A stretch of 64,000 bases of DNA from Extensimonas perlucida (GTDB lineage: Bacteria > Pseudomonadota > Gammaproteobacteria > Burkholderiales > Burkholderiaceae_C): the NCBI RefSeq assembly GCF_007655255.1, contig NZ_VMYE01000001.1, forward strand, positions 1 to 64,000. Reading direction: 5' to 3'. The notes under the pieces were generated by a model that saw only the letters and a program-made list of their open reading frames with translations, was not told where the DNA came from and did not search any database. The position numbers and the translations under genes are program-made. This document shows, piece after piece, positions 1 to 7,093 of the stretch (position 1 is its first letter; every line of letters starts with the position of its first letter).

Positions 1-1
1 T

Positions 2-394
2 GCCCAGACCGTGGTGATCCAGACCGAGGTGTCGTTCATGCCCTTGTACAAAGGGCAACCCACCTTGGGCGACATCGATGTCGAGCTGCGCAGTCAGGGC
101 TTCGTGCCGCACTGCTTCGCGGCCATCAAAAAGTGGCCGATTGCTCCCTGCGTGATCAACAACAATCCGCGCCAGGCGCTGAATCAGCTGCTGGAAGCCG
201 ACCTCGTGTACGTGCGGGATTTCTCGCGACCCGACGCCATGAGCGACGAACAGTTGAAGCATCTCGCGCTGATTGCCCACCACTGCTACCGGTCCATCGA
301 CCTCACCTTGCGATGCGTGATGTTGCTGGAGCAGCGCGGGGCGTTGGCGCTGGGTTCGCAGCAAGCGTATTTGACGAGCTTGGCGCAGAAGTAA
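2..394 (+). CDS. FkbM-family SAM-dependent methyltransferase (3' part)
   Basis: The reading frame is open from the left edge, so this is the C-terminal ~130 residues of a larger protein. The segment EVSFMPLYKGQP followed by LGDIDVELRSQGF matches the last part of FkbM-type methyltransferases, which O-methylate sugars and other small molecules. The SAM-binding motifs lie outside the window. A second methyltransferase follows after 19 bp, so the two probably share an operon for surface glycan modification (inference). The family call is from recalled sequence style, not from a search. Confidence 0.75.
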   Translation, partial: AQTVVIQTEVSFMPLYKGQPTLGDIDVELRSQGFVPHCFAAIKKWPIAPCVINNNPRQALNQLLEADLVYVRDFSRPDAMSDEQLKHLALIAHHCYRSIDLTLRCVMLLEQRGALALGSQQAYLTSLAQK

Positions 395-413
395 CGAACC
401 CTGGAGGGCAGGC

Positions 414-1223
414 ATGAACGCCCTCCAGATTGCCTACGAAGGCTGCCCGCTCTGTGGTTCCGAATCGACTTTGCTGGGTGCGGCCAATTGCACCAAGCAC
501 GGACTCTGGCATTCAGCACTGCCGGATACGCTCGAATGGATGCGCTGCAGCGCCTGCAACCATGTGCATACCCGGCACTACTGGAGCGAAGCAGGCTTAG
601 CAGAAGTGTTTCGCAACGCGCACGCCAACCAGCTTGCGGGTGGCACAGCCAGCCCCGATGCGAAACGAGCCACCTGGGTTCCGGTGGTCGAAAAGGTGAT
701 ACGCGCGTTGGGCGGCTACCAAGTGTGCTTTGCGGGATCGTCGCCCGTGTGGGTGGATGTCGGCTGTGGCGATGGGACGCTGACCATGACCGCGGCAGAC
801 TATGGTTTTGCAGCGGTTGGGCTGGATGCAAGACAGGAGACCGTCAGCCGGATACGGCAGCTGGGTTTCCGTGCTGAACAGGGTGACTTCATGAAGATGA
901 AGTTCGAAGGCCAGCTGGATGTGCTGTCGATGATGGATGTGCTCGAACACATTCCCTATCCGCGCGATGCCCTGCGCAAGGCGGCACAGTTGCTGCGCCC
1001 GGGTGGCGTTATCGTGATCAGCTTGCCGGACCTGACTTGTTCAAGCTGGAAAGTCATGGACGCGGCCAAGGCCAATCCTTACTGGATAGAAATCGAGCAC
1101 CACCACAACTTCAGCAGACAGCGTCTCGTAGCTTTGCTCAAGGAATGTGGGTTCGACATTGCGGACTTCTCGGTCCCTCATCGCTACAAGGCGCAGATGG
1201 AGATTTATGCGGTACGAGTTTGA
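414..1223 (+). CDS. Class I SAM-dependent methyltransferase with N-terminal zinc ribbon
   Basis: 269 residues. An N-terminal zinc-ribbon-like part has CPLC at ~11-14 and CSAC at ~45-48. The Rossmann SAM-binding motif I is VDVGCGDG at ~114-121, followed by the acidic loop GLDA, motif MDVLEHI (~174) and LRPGG (~193), typical of the Methyltransf_23/UbiG-like group used for sugar or lipid methylation. An AGGCAGGC stretch precedes the ATG with GGAGG close by. It lies 19 bp after the FkbM gene and is probably co-transcribed. Substrate unknown; cell-surface polysaccharide or S-layer glycan is the likely context because glycan and S-layer genes flank the prophage on both sides. Confidence 0.8.
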   Translation: MNALQIAYEGCPLCGSESTLLGAANCTKHGLWHSALPDTLEWMRCSACNHVHTRHYWSEAGLAEVFRNAHANQLAGGTASPDAKRATWVPVVEKVIRALGGYQVCFAGSSPVWVDVGCGDGTLTMTAADYGFAAVGLDARQETVSRIRQLGFRAEQGDFMKMKFEGQLDVLSMMDVLEHIPYPRDALRKAAQLLRPGGVIVISLPDLTCSSWKVMDAAKANPYWIEIEHHHNFSRQRLVALLKECGFDIADFSVPHRYKAQMEIYAVRV

Positions 1224-1268
1224 TGGGCCGGGTGCATTGAGCAACTTCGCTGAGAGGATGTTGCCTGT

Positions 1269-1469
1269 ATGAGCGAGGCGCTGTTGCTTGACCTGCAGAT
1301 CGAACTGACCGAACTCGCCGCCATCGAAGCCGAGTCCATCGGCTGGTTGCCGCTGGGCGACGACGCCTACCTGCATGTGGGCAAGCCGGACGAAGAAGAG
1401 ATCGTGATCACCGTGGTGGGCGTGCCGGATGCCGGCATGGCGGGGGTGAATGTGCTGTTGGTGGGGTGA
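1269..1469 (+). CDS. Small acidic hypothetical protein
   Basis: 66 residues, strongly acidic (many Glu and Asp), with no membrane segment and no motif I recognise. The ATG follows GAGAGGA at a workable distance. It stops just before the next gene and shares its direction, so it may be the last part of the methyltransferase operon. The composition is compatible with a small regulatory or antitoxin-like protein, but nothing in the sequence proves this. A chance frame is possible because it is short. Confidence 0.4.
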   Translation: MSEALLLDLQIELTELAAIEAESIGWLPLGDDAYLHVGKPDEEEIVITVVGVPDAGMAGVNVLLVG

Positions 1470-1486
1470 GGCGAAAGGAAACAGGA

Positions 1487-1981
1487 ATGATCGATTTGGT
1501 GATTGGCCCGGTTACAGAATGGCTGGTTAAGAAGGGCGCGGAAAAAATCCAGAGTTCGGCAGAGTTTCAGCATTCGCGCCAAGCTATACGGGAAGCCGTT
1601 TTTCGCGAGATCCGTTTCAACCAAGCGTTGATTGCAGAAGTGCTGGACGGCAAGGCGGAAGATTCGGCAGCTTTGGCCAAGTGCATCGCTGAAGAAATGG
1701 ATTTTTCCGCCTTTTCAAAGCTTGAGGACTCCTTCGTACCGATCAGGCTCTTTTTTGATGGCACCTGTCCTGATGTGAGAGATAAAGCTGACGGCTCCTA
1801 CCGCGAGTGGTCGTCGCAGTTGAAGTCGGAGGCTGAATGGGTTGAGCGTATCTACTTGCGTAGCCGAATTCTTCGGGCACGTTGGCGTAGCGGCCAGCCC
1901 CAAGGCGAGAAAAGTGTTCGCTATGTGAAGTGGCTGATGGCGCAATGGCTCAAGAACCTACAACCGGCCGCTACCTCCTAA
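1487..1981 (+). CDS. Hypothetical protein
   Basis: 164 residues from the ATG at 1487, chosen because AGGAAACAGGA lies directly before it; an upstream in-frame codon at 1466 overlaps the previous stop and has a poorer site. The product is mostly helical by eye, with an amphipathic N-terminus (VIGPVTEWLVKKGAEKI) and a basic C-terminus. Codon use is less GC-rich than in the neighbours (for example TTT, GAA and TCG codons), which suggests a separate origin. It converges with the ImmA gene, one base apart. Function unknown. Confidence 0.6.
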   Translation: MIDLVIGPVTEWLVKKGAEKIQSSAEFQHSRQAIREAVFREIRFNQALIAEVLDGKAEDSAALAKCIAEEMDFSAFSKLEDSFVPIRLFFDGTCPDVRDKADGSYREWSSQLKSEAEWVERIYLRSRILRARWRSGQPQGEKSVRYVKWLMAQWLKNLQPAATS

Positions 1982-1982
1982 T

Positions 1983-2900
1983 TCAATAAGGCTTCTGCCC
2001 CCGCGAGATAAACCGGTCGTAGCTATCCTCCACCGGCTCCTCGTCCTCATCCCGCCGCCGCCAGCGCTTCTCCGCCTCCGGCATCACCAGCAAGGTCAGC
2101 GTGTAGCCGTAGTTGCCGGCCACCTTGGTCATCTCGGTGATCGGCATCTCGGCCGGCTCTCGCGGAAACCAGACCTTTGCCCGGGTATTGTGCGACTGCG
2201 GTCTGCCAGTGCAATTTCGGCTGTGCGCCAGCGCTGACCGGGGCAGTTCGATGGTGTTCTTGCGCGTCGCAAAGAAGGCACCGGACTTGAATGCCGCCTC
2301 GTTCGATGACGCCCACAGCATATGGTCATCGCGGCTGGCCACCAGCACGGCACGCTTGGGCGCAATCTCCAGCCAGCGGATCGCGGCAGCCGTGAGCGAC
2401 ACCCCATACCGGTCGGCACAATGCCCCAGCAGGTCAAAGCTCACGGTCTCGCCATCCACCTGTCGCCGGAAATCATCCAGCGGCATCAGCAAGGTGGTGG
2501 CGAAGTCGTCAGCTTCCTTCTCGATGTCCCGGCTGCCTTTGCCCTCGCCACTGGTCTCGATGTCACCAGCGCCGCAGGCGAACTCCTCCTGCTGGTGCCG
2601 ATGCAGCAGGTAGTGACCGAACTCGTGGGCGACCGTGAAGCGCTTGCGGCCCTCGGAGCTCACGGCGCTGTTGTAGAGGATCATCCACTTGTCGCGCTTT
2701 TTGTTGGCGGCCAGCATCCCGTCGAAACTGTCCAGATCTTCGCCTTGGACCTTGGCAATCGGCGCATCGCGGAATCGCTGCTGGCTGTACTCCAGCGCAA
2801 CGTCCTCGACCGGCACTGGGAAGCGATCCGTGCCGAAGACCTGGTTGAGCAGCTTCGAGATGTCGTTGGCCTCGGCCTTGGGGCGCTTCTGGTCGGTCAT
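1983..2900 (-). CDS. ImmA/IrrE-family metallo-endopeptidase
   Basis: 305 residues with the zinc protease signature HEFGH at 92-96 (FTVAHEFGHYLLH). Proteins of this family cleave an XRE-type repressor encoded beside them, as in ICEBs1 ImmA/ImmR and Deinococcus IrrE/DdrO, which links DNA damage to induction of a mobile element. Here the start overlaps the stop of the upstream XRE gene by 4 bp (ATGA), so the two are translationally coupled. The C-terminal ~120 residues have no recognised domain. Likely role: inactivating the neighbouring repressor in response to stress (inference from family and gene pairing). Confidence 0.85.
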   Translation of the reverse strand: MTDQKRPKAEANDISKLLNQVFGTDRFPVPVEDVALEYSQQRFRDAPIAKVQGEDLDSFDGMLAANKKRDKWMILYNSAVSSEGRKRFTVAHEFGHYLLHRHQQEEFACGAGDIETSGEGKGSRDIEKEADDFATTLLMPLDDFRRQVDGETVSFDLLGHCADRYGVSLTAAAIRWLEIAPKRAVLVASRDDHMLWASSNEAAFKSGAFFATRKNTIELPRSALAHSRNCTGRPQSHNTRAKVWFPREPAEMPITEMTKVAGNYGYTLTLLVMPEAEKRWRRRDEDEEPVEDSYDRFISRGQKPY

Positions 2901-3220
2901 TCGTCGTCGTCCCAGGCGTCCAGTATCTTGCGGATCTGCTTTTTGGTGCTCTCGGGCATCGCCTTGTACTTGCGGAAGAACGCCTCATCGACGACCTCGG
3001 CATCCGGGGAGGCGGTGGTGTGGCTGAGCAGGAACTCGGTGGTCACATCCAGCGCCGCTGCGAGCTTGCTGATCTTGTCGGCCGACGGGTTGGGATCGTC
3101 GCGGTTCTCCAGTTCCCAGATATAGCTCTTGCTGGAATCGGTGAGCTCGGCCAGTTGCTCAAGGCTCAGTTTCTTTTGCTGGCGCAATGCGCGCAGCTTG
3201 TCACCCAGGGGGGAAGGCAC
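2897..3220 (-). CDS. XRE-family helix-turn-helix repressor (ImmR-like)
   Basis: 107 residues from a GTG start at 3220, chosen because AGGAG lies 8 nt upstream; longer in-frame starts lack a ribosome site and would run into the repeats of the intergenic region. Residues ~7-62 form a Cro/C1-type HTH (LRALRQQKKLSLEQLAEL, then SKSYIWELENRDDPNPS). The C-terminus is acidic and could be the protease target. It is divergent from the 3470 gene and coupled to ImmA. It probably binds the TCGAACGAA-type repeats in the divergent region and represses itself and the plus-strand genes. Confidence 0.85.
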   Translation of the reverse strand: MPSPLGDKLRALRQQKKLSLEQLAELTDSSKSYIWELENRDDPNPSADKISKLAAALDVTTEFLLSHTTASPDAEVVDEAFFRKYKAMPESTKKQIRKILDAWDDDE

Positions 3221-3254
3221 CGCAGTCTCCTGTTGTCGGTTTGCACAAAGCCTA

Positions 3255-3362
3255 AGAATATACCACTGCACCGAACGAATACGCACCTGCTTGACAAACC
3301 CATCAGGCATCAGAAACAATCCTGATCAAGTTCGGTGTATCGAACGAATATATCGAACGAAG
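3255..3362. promoter_or_regulatory. Divergent promoter region with TCGAACGAA repeats
   Basis: Between the XRE gene and the plus-strand cluster there are repeated sites: CACCGAACGAATACG (from 3269), TTCGGTGTATCGAACGAATA (3331-3350) and TATCGAACGAAG (3351-3362). TTCG-N6-CGAA forms an inverted repeat. A TATATT hexamer reading leftward at 3257-3262 is a good -10 for the XRE gene, and TTGACA at 3291-3296 could be a rightward -35. The layout fits operators for the divergently encoded XRE protein (inference). Confidence 0.55.
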
Positions 3363-3469
3363 TGGGTCGGCAGAGTGTGGTGACTCTACCGGCCACGGGA
3401 TTCGGCCAGGGTGCGCCAGGGAACAATCGGACACACGAGGCCATGTTTTTTGAGGAGACAGCACACACC

Positions 3470-4717
3470 ATGGCCGCATTCAATTACCGAGACCTCATCC
3501 GCCAGGTGCCGCCGCGCAGCTGGCAGTTCTACTTCCAGGCCCGGGGCATGGCACTGCCCGAGGGGGCTGACTGGGCGCAAGAGGCCGAGTCCCTGCACAA
3601 GCCGATTCTGCAAGCGCTGGAGGCGCTCCCAGAATCCCAGCAGAGCCCCCTCTATGCCGAGCTGCGCCGGGTCAAGGCGCTGGCGAATCAGCGTGGCATC
3701 CAGGCACTGAGCAACGCCGTGCCGTTGGGCGATGCGATGCTCGAGGACTTCGAGCACCACGCCAGTGACGCCGAGCGTGCCTTGTGGGCACTGGCCAACT
3801 GGCCCCAGCGCTTCGATATCGCCGAGGCCTTCCTGCGTGCTAATGCACAAGTGGGTGGCCGAAGCTGGCGCCGGCTCTACCTGCCACCGGCGCAGGTGCT
3901 GCATTGTCAGCCCGAGGACATCGATGGCCTGCGCAAAACGCTCGCCCTGGCCTTCACGCCGAAGAAGGGCCGTCCGCGTGCCTGCGAGATCGATGTGCTG
4001 ACGCGCCACCTCGATGGCGGTGTGCAGCTGGACATCCGCATCGAGGACAACCTGCAGCGCAGCCTGGAGTTCGGCCCGGATGATTGCACCATCTGGCGCG
4101 ATGTGCGCCCACCCCTGTCGATGACGGCGATCCTGTATCCGGCCAACGGTGTCATCGACCTATTGGTGCCTGGCGGTAACTCGGCGCGCAAGAAACTGCT
4201 GGCGCCACTGGGTCAGTACGTATTCCGCAAGCCCATTGTGCCCATCGCCGTGCCACAGCCGATGTTCCTGCTCAACCGCCTGCGCCAGGGCGTGTGGCCC
4301 GATGAGCACAGCGGTCTGGACCTGCGCGACTATGGGGTGGTCATGGCGCGGCTGTCTGAATGCCGGGTAAGTGCAATCCAGCCGCCAGCCTGCGACTTCA
4401 TCATCAAACCGCCCGGCGACAAGGACAGCCCCGACGCACTGGCGTGCGTGCGCGCCAAAAAGACCGATGTGCTCATGAGCCAGGGCTTCGACATCCTCGA
4501 TGCGGTGGTCAGCCTCTACTTCGAGCCTGCCGACGGCGCCAAGCAGCACCGGGTGCTGCACATCCGCGTCAAGCCGACTGGCATGGCCAATTTGCGCGAG
4601 ATGGAAGAGGCCGACGTCCACCTGGCAGAAGCCCTGCTGCGTGCCCTGGGCGTGATGCAAGACCCACCCACGCCGGTGGCAGCCGATGAGGCCGTGACCG
4701 ACAGCGAGATGCTGTGA
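3470..4717 (+). CDS. Uncharacterised protein, first gene of ImmA-linked cluster
   Basis: 415 residues from the ATG at 3470, with GAGGAG 12 nt upstream; an ATG at 3443 is a weaker alternative. I recognise no family. Residues 1-140 are helical and charged; the middle part (~150-300) is rich in beta-type stretches and prolines. There is no signal peptide, membrane segment or nucleotide-binding motif. Its stop overlaps the GTG start of the next gene by 3 bp, so both are made together. Divergent from an XRE/ImmA pair, it could be repressor-controlled cargo such as a defence or stress module. Confidence 0.7.
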   Translation: MAAFNYRDLIRQVPPRSWQFYFQARGMALPEGADWAQEAESLHKPILQALEALPESQQSPLYAELRRVKALANQRGIQALSNAVPLGDAMLEDFEHHASDAERALWALANWPQRFDIAEAFLRANAQVGGRSWRRLYLPPAQVLHCQPEDIDGLRKTLALAFTPKKGRPRACEIDVLTRHLDGGVQLDIRIEDNLQRSLEFGPDDCTIWRDVRPPLSMTAILYPANGVIDLLVPGGNSARKKLLAPLGQYVFRKPIVPIAVPQPMFLLNRLRQGVWPDEHSGLDLRDYGVVMARLSECRVSAIQPPACDFIIKPPGDKDSPDALACVRAKKTDVLMSQGFDILDAVVSLYFEPADGAKQHRVLHIRVKPTGMANLREMEEADVHLAEALLRALGVMQDPPTPVAADEAVTDSEML

Positions 4718-5673
4718 GCGAAGGCCCGATCAACGCACCCGCACTGGCTGAACTCTGCGCCTTGCTGGAGACGCCCGGCCAGCAGCTGTTGCCGGATGGG
4801 GTGGGGCTGGGCGGACGCGCTGTGCTGTACCAGCGTCTGCGCGACTGCGAGGCGTTGAGCCTGGCTGTAGAGGTGGTGCCCGAGGTGCTGTGCCCGGATT
4901 GCCGCGAGCACCGGGTGCAACCGCAACCGCTGGCCGGTGCCTCTGGACGCTACCGGGCGCTGTGCTTTGAGTGCGGGGAGGTGGAACTGCCCAAGGCGCA
5001 GGTACGGCTGTGGCAGGCCCATCCGGGCAAGGTGGCGGATTGGTTGCACCAGGCCTTGGGATTGCGAGGTCGTCACCCCCTTGCCGAACTCATCCCGGGC
5101 GTGCTCTGGCACCTGGGGGAGCTGGAGATTCGCCGCCACCGGCGCAGTTTCTTCTTCGGCTGCCGGCTGGACAGCGCCCCTGTGCAGGCACGCGCCAAAC
5201 TGGCCGAGTTGGCTGCACCTGGCGCCGAGGCGGTGATCACCACCACCGAGGCGGCGCTGCTCAGGGCCTCGCCCCTGGCCGACTGCCGCGTGATTCCCCT
5301 GCGCGCGGTGGCCCAGCTGCGCAAGGGGCATCTCACGCTGGAGCCGCTTGACGGGTATTTCGATGGCCTGGCGCCGCCCGTGACCAACGATGAAACCTCA
5401 CTGCGACTGCTGCACACCCGGCGCGTCGTGCTGATCGGCGGCGCAGAGCACAAGCTCTCGCCGCAGGTGTATGGCTTCCTCAAGGTCCTCGAAGACGCCG
5501 ATGGCGACGAGGTGCACAAGCGGGGGATCGCGCAGGCCCTGGGCATCTCGGAAACCTTCCGCTATGCCGACATCAAGAAACGCCACAAGGCGGTGTTCGA
5601 CACCTTCGTGCAATCCGACGACAAGGGCCACTTCTGGCTGCGCCCGGAGTTTCTGATTCTGGAAAGGGGGTGA
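4714..5673 (+). CDS. Uncharacterised zinc-ribbon protein, coupled to the 3470 gene
   Basis: 319 residues; GTG start overlapping the preceding TGA. A zinc ribbon is visible as CPDC at 60-63 and CFEC at 84-87. The C-terminal ~70 residues (HKLSPQVYGFLKVLED, then KRGIAQALGISETFRYADI) look like a winged-helix DNA-binding domain with a recognition helix. So it may bind DNA or act as a two-domain regulator or effector. The family is not recognised. The translational coupling argues that it works in fixed ratio with the upstream protein. Confidence 0.7.
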   Translation: MSEGPINAPALAELCALLETPGQQLLPDGVGLGGRAVLYQRLRDCEALSLAVEVVPEVLCPDCREHRVQPQPLAGASGRYRALCFECGEVELPKAQVRLWQAHPGKVADWLHQALGLRGRHPLAELIPGVLWHLGELEIRRHRRSFFFGCRLDSAPVQARAKLAELAAPGAEAVITTTEAALLRASPLADCRVIPLRAVAQLRKGHLTLEPLDGYFDGLAPPVTNDETSLRLLHTRRVVLIGGAEHKLSPQVYGFLKVLEDADGDEVHKRGIAQALGISETFRYADIKKRHKAVFDTFVQSDDKGHFWLRPEFLILERG

Positions 5674-5738
5674 GCCAACGCCAAGAGAGCCGATTGAATC
5701 TGTTGTTTTTAACCCCGAACTTTGAAAAGGACCATGCC

Positions 5739-5963
5739 ATGGCCGGAAAGAACCAACACGTTGTACCCCGAGATGATGCCTGGGCTGTGCGCGGCGCAGG
5801 CAACAGCCGAGACACCTCACATCACCGCACGCAAGCCGAGGCCGAGCGCGCCGCACGCGAGATCGCCATCAATCAGAAAAGCGAAGTCCTGATCCATGGC
5901 GAGGATGGGCGTATCCGTGAGCGCAACAGCTACGGCAACGACCCCCACCCACCCAAAGGCTGA
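5739..5963 (+). CDS. DUF2188-family small protein
   Basis: 74 residues from the ATG at 5739, with AAAAGGA 8 nt upstream. The repeat-like fold NQHVVPRDDAWAVRG, then SEVLIHGEDGRIRERNSYG is the DUF2188 pattern found in phage, plasmid and island genes; the biochemical role of the family is unknown. It lies 65 bp after the zinc-ribbon gene and just before two terminators, so it probably ends that operon. Confidence 0.75.
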   Translation: MAGKNQHVVPRDDAWAVRGAGNSRDTSHHRTQAEAERAAREIAINQKSEVLIHGEDGRIRERNSYGNDPHPPKG

Positions 5964-5985
5964 TCGCTAACAGCACCACCCCACG

Positions 5986-6013
5986 AGCCCGGACTGACCC
6001 TCCGGGCTTTTTT
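5986..6013 (+). terminator. Rho-independent terminator
   Basis: Stem AGCCCGGA / TCCGGGCT (5986-5993 and 6001-6008) followed by a run of T to 6013. It ends the 3470-5963 operon. Confidence 0.85.
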
Positions 6014-6140
6014 ACGTCTGTGGGCAACTTGCCCACCCCTTTGCCCACCCCCTCGTGGCATCCCTGAGGCGCCGCTTGTCACCCTTACTCCCGGCTCAAC
6101 CGCTACCAATCCCCTGAATCCATCGGCTTCTCATTGACCC

Positions 6141-6172
6141 GCCCGTCCGGCATCGGCCTGACGGGCTTTTTT
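6141..6172 (+). terminator. Rho-independent terminator
   Basis: Stem GCCCGTC / GACGGGC (6141-6147 and 6160-6166) followed by TTTTTT. Its tail, CGGGCTTTTTT then GCGTCTG, closely resembles the first terminator's tail, as if the segment had duplicated. Confidence 0.85.
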
Positions 6173-6305
6173 GCGTCTGGGCGGTGGCGAACCCCCTATT
6201 TACCAAATCTGCCCACCCTTTCCGTCCACTTTGCCCACCGGTTTGCCCACCCCCTGGTTGGGACCATGGCCCTGCAATTTTGCACATGACAACAGGAGCC
6301 AAAAC

Positions 6306-6518
6306 GTGAGCATCAAGCACCTGAATCAACGCCAGCTGGCCGAGCGCTGGGGCGTGAGCGAAGCCAGCCTGGAGCGCTGGCGCACCGAGGGCATTGGCCC
6401 GATCTTCCTGAAACTGCAAGGCCGCATCGCCTACCGCCTGGAGGACGTCGAGGCCTTCGAAGCGCAGAACCTGCACAAGAGCACGACCGAGCGCGTCAGC
6501 GCAGGAGGTGTGGCATGA
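6306..6518 (+). CDS. MerR/excisionase-like helix-turn-helix protein
   Basis: 70 residues from a GTG start at 6306, with AGGAG 8 nt upstream. Residues 4-50 carry the HTH_17 pattern LNQRQLAERWGVSEASLERW followed by a wing that ends YRLEDVEAFEAQN. Proteins of this size and type act as excisionases or small phage regulators. It is the first gene of the early operon, whereas the integrase lies at the far right end on the opposite strand; in a circular phage genome the two would be near each other. Overlaps the next gene by 4 bp. Confidence 0.75.
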   Translation: MSIKHLNQRQLAERWGVSEASLERWRTEGIGPIFLKLQGRIAYRLEDVEAFEAQNLHKSTTERVSAGGVA

Positions 6519-7093
6519 GCGCACGCCTGAATGCCGGGGTAGGCACGAATCTGCCCACCGGTTTGCCTACCCCTTTGCCCACCCCCCTGGCAGCCGCGCT
6601 GGAGACCTCCGGCGTCCATCTGCCGATCCCTTACCTCGACCTCTCCGCCCAGGTCATCCGCGACCTGCCGCTGGAGAACGTCGCTGCCCTGCAGCGCTTC
6701 ATCAGCGAGGCCAAGTCCGAACTGGCCACCCTGTCCAACCTGGTGCAGGCCGGCCTGGAGCTGCGCTACGCCGATGCAGCCAAAGCCCAACTGCTGGCCA
6801 AAGACCAGGACACCGGCACCACCCACATCTTCGACGGCGACTTCGACATCACCGTCGAGATCGGCAAGGACGTGAAGTGGGAGCCCAAGGGCCTGACCGA
6901 ACTGGTCGCCAAGATCGAAGCCACCGGCGGCGATCCGCGCGAATACGTCGAGATCAAGTACAGCGTCAGCGAGGCCAAGTTCAAGGCCTGGCCGCAGACC
7001 TTGCGGGCACCGTTCGAGGCCCTGCGCACAGTCACGCCGAAGGCACCGAAGTTCGTGCTGCGCCGCCTGGACACGACTGGGGAGGGTAAGTGA
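6515..7093 (+). CDS. Conserved phage protein of unknown function (early operon)
   Basis: 192 residues. The N-terminal ~27 residues are a low-complexity linker (LPTGLPTPLPTPL) produced by the TTTGCCCACC-type repeats; the real domain starts near LPIPYLDLSAQVIRDL. A helical region (~50-85) follows, then a mixed part with FDGDFDITVEIGKDV. No family recognised. Coupled to the HTH gene (ATGA) and to the ParB-like gene (1-bp overlap), so it belongs to the same early transcript. Confidence 0.75.
   Translation: MSARLNAGVGTNLPTGLPTPLPTPLAAALETSGVHLPIPYLDLSAQVIRDLPLENVAALQRFISEAKSELATLSNLVQAGLELRYADAAKAQLLAKDQDTGTTHIFDGDFDITVEIGKDVKWEPKGLTELVAKIEATGGDPREYVEIKYSVSEAKFKAWPQTLRAPFEALRTVTPKAPKFVLRRLDTTGEGK

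Larger units (their letters stand above)
5964..6305. other. Intergenic region: two terminators and TTTGCCCACC repeats
   Basis: A gene-free stretch of 342 bp. It contains two rho-independent terminators with related tails, a perfect short palindrome (TGGGCAA-C-TTGCCCA, 6021-6035), and several copies of TTTGCCCACC or CTGCCCACC at 6029-6050, 6209-6253. It separates the ImmA-linked cluster from the phage replication operon and may hold the left boundary of the prophage, although no att repeat could be matched to the right end by eye. Confidence 0.6.
6021..6591. repeat. Dispersed TTTGCCCACC repeats, continuing into a coding region
   Basis: At least seven copies of (T/C)TGCCCACC occur: 6029-6038, 6041-6050, 6209-6218, 6231-6240, 6243-6252, 6551-6560 and 6575-6584, plus a variant (TTTGCCTACC) at 6562. 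The last three lie inside the 6515 gene, where they encode a PT-rich linker. Copies are not evenly spaced, so they are not a CRISPR. They may be protein-binding iterons for regulation or replication (inference). Confidence 0.6.

Noticed and set aside
3129-3383. Plus-strand frame across the XRE gene
   Set aside because: It overlaps the HTH gene in antisense and contains the operator repeats; no coding character.
1487-6020. Direct repeat between left and right prophage ends as att core
   Set aside because: By eye no identical stretch longer than about 10 bp was found between 1.4-6.2 kb and 54.4-57.6 kb that is not part of a terminator or low-complexity run; a self-alignment is needed.
6021-6591. 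A possible CRISPR array from the TTTGCCCACC repeats
   Set aside because: The units are about 10 bp, unevenly spaced, and there is no spacer of constant length or cas gene. The Cas4-like nuclease belongs to the phage recombination module.
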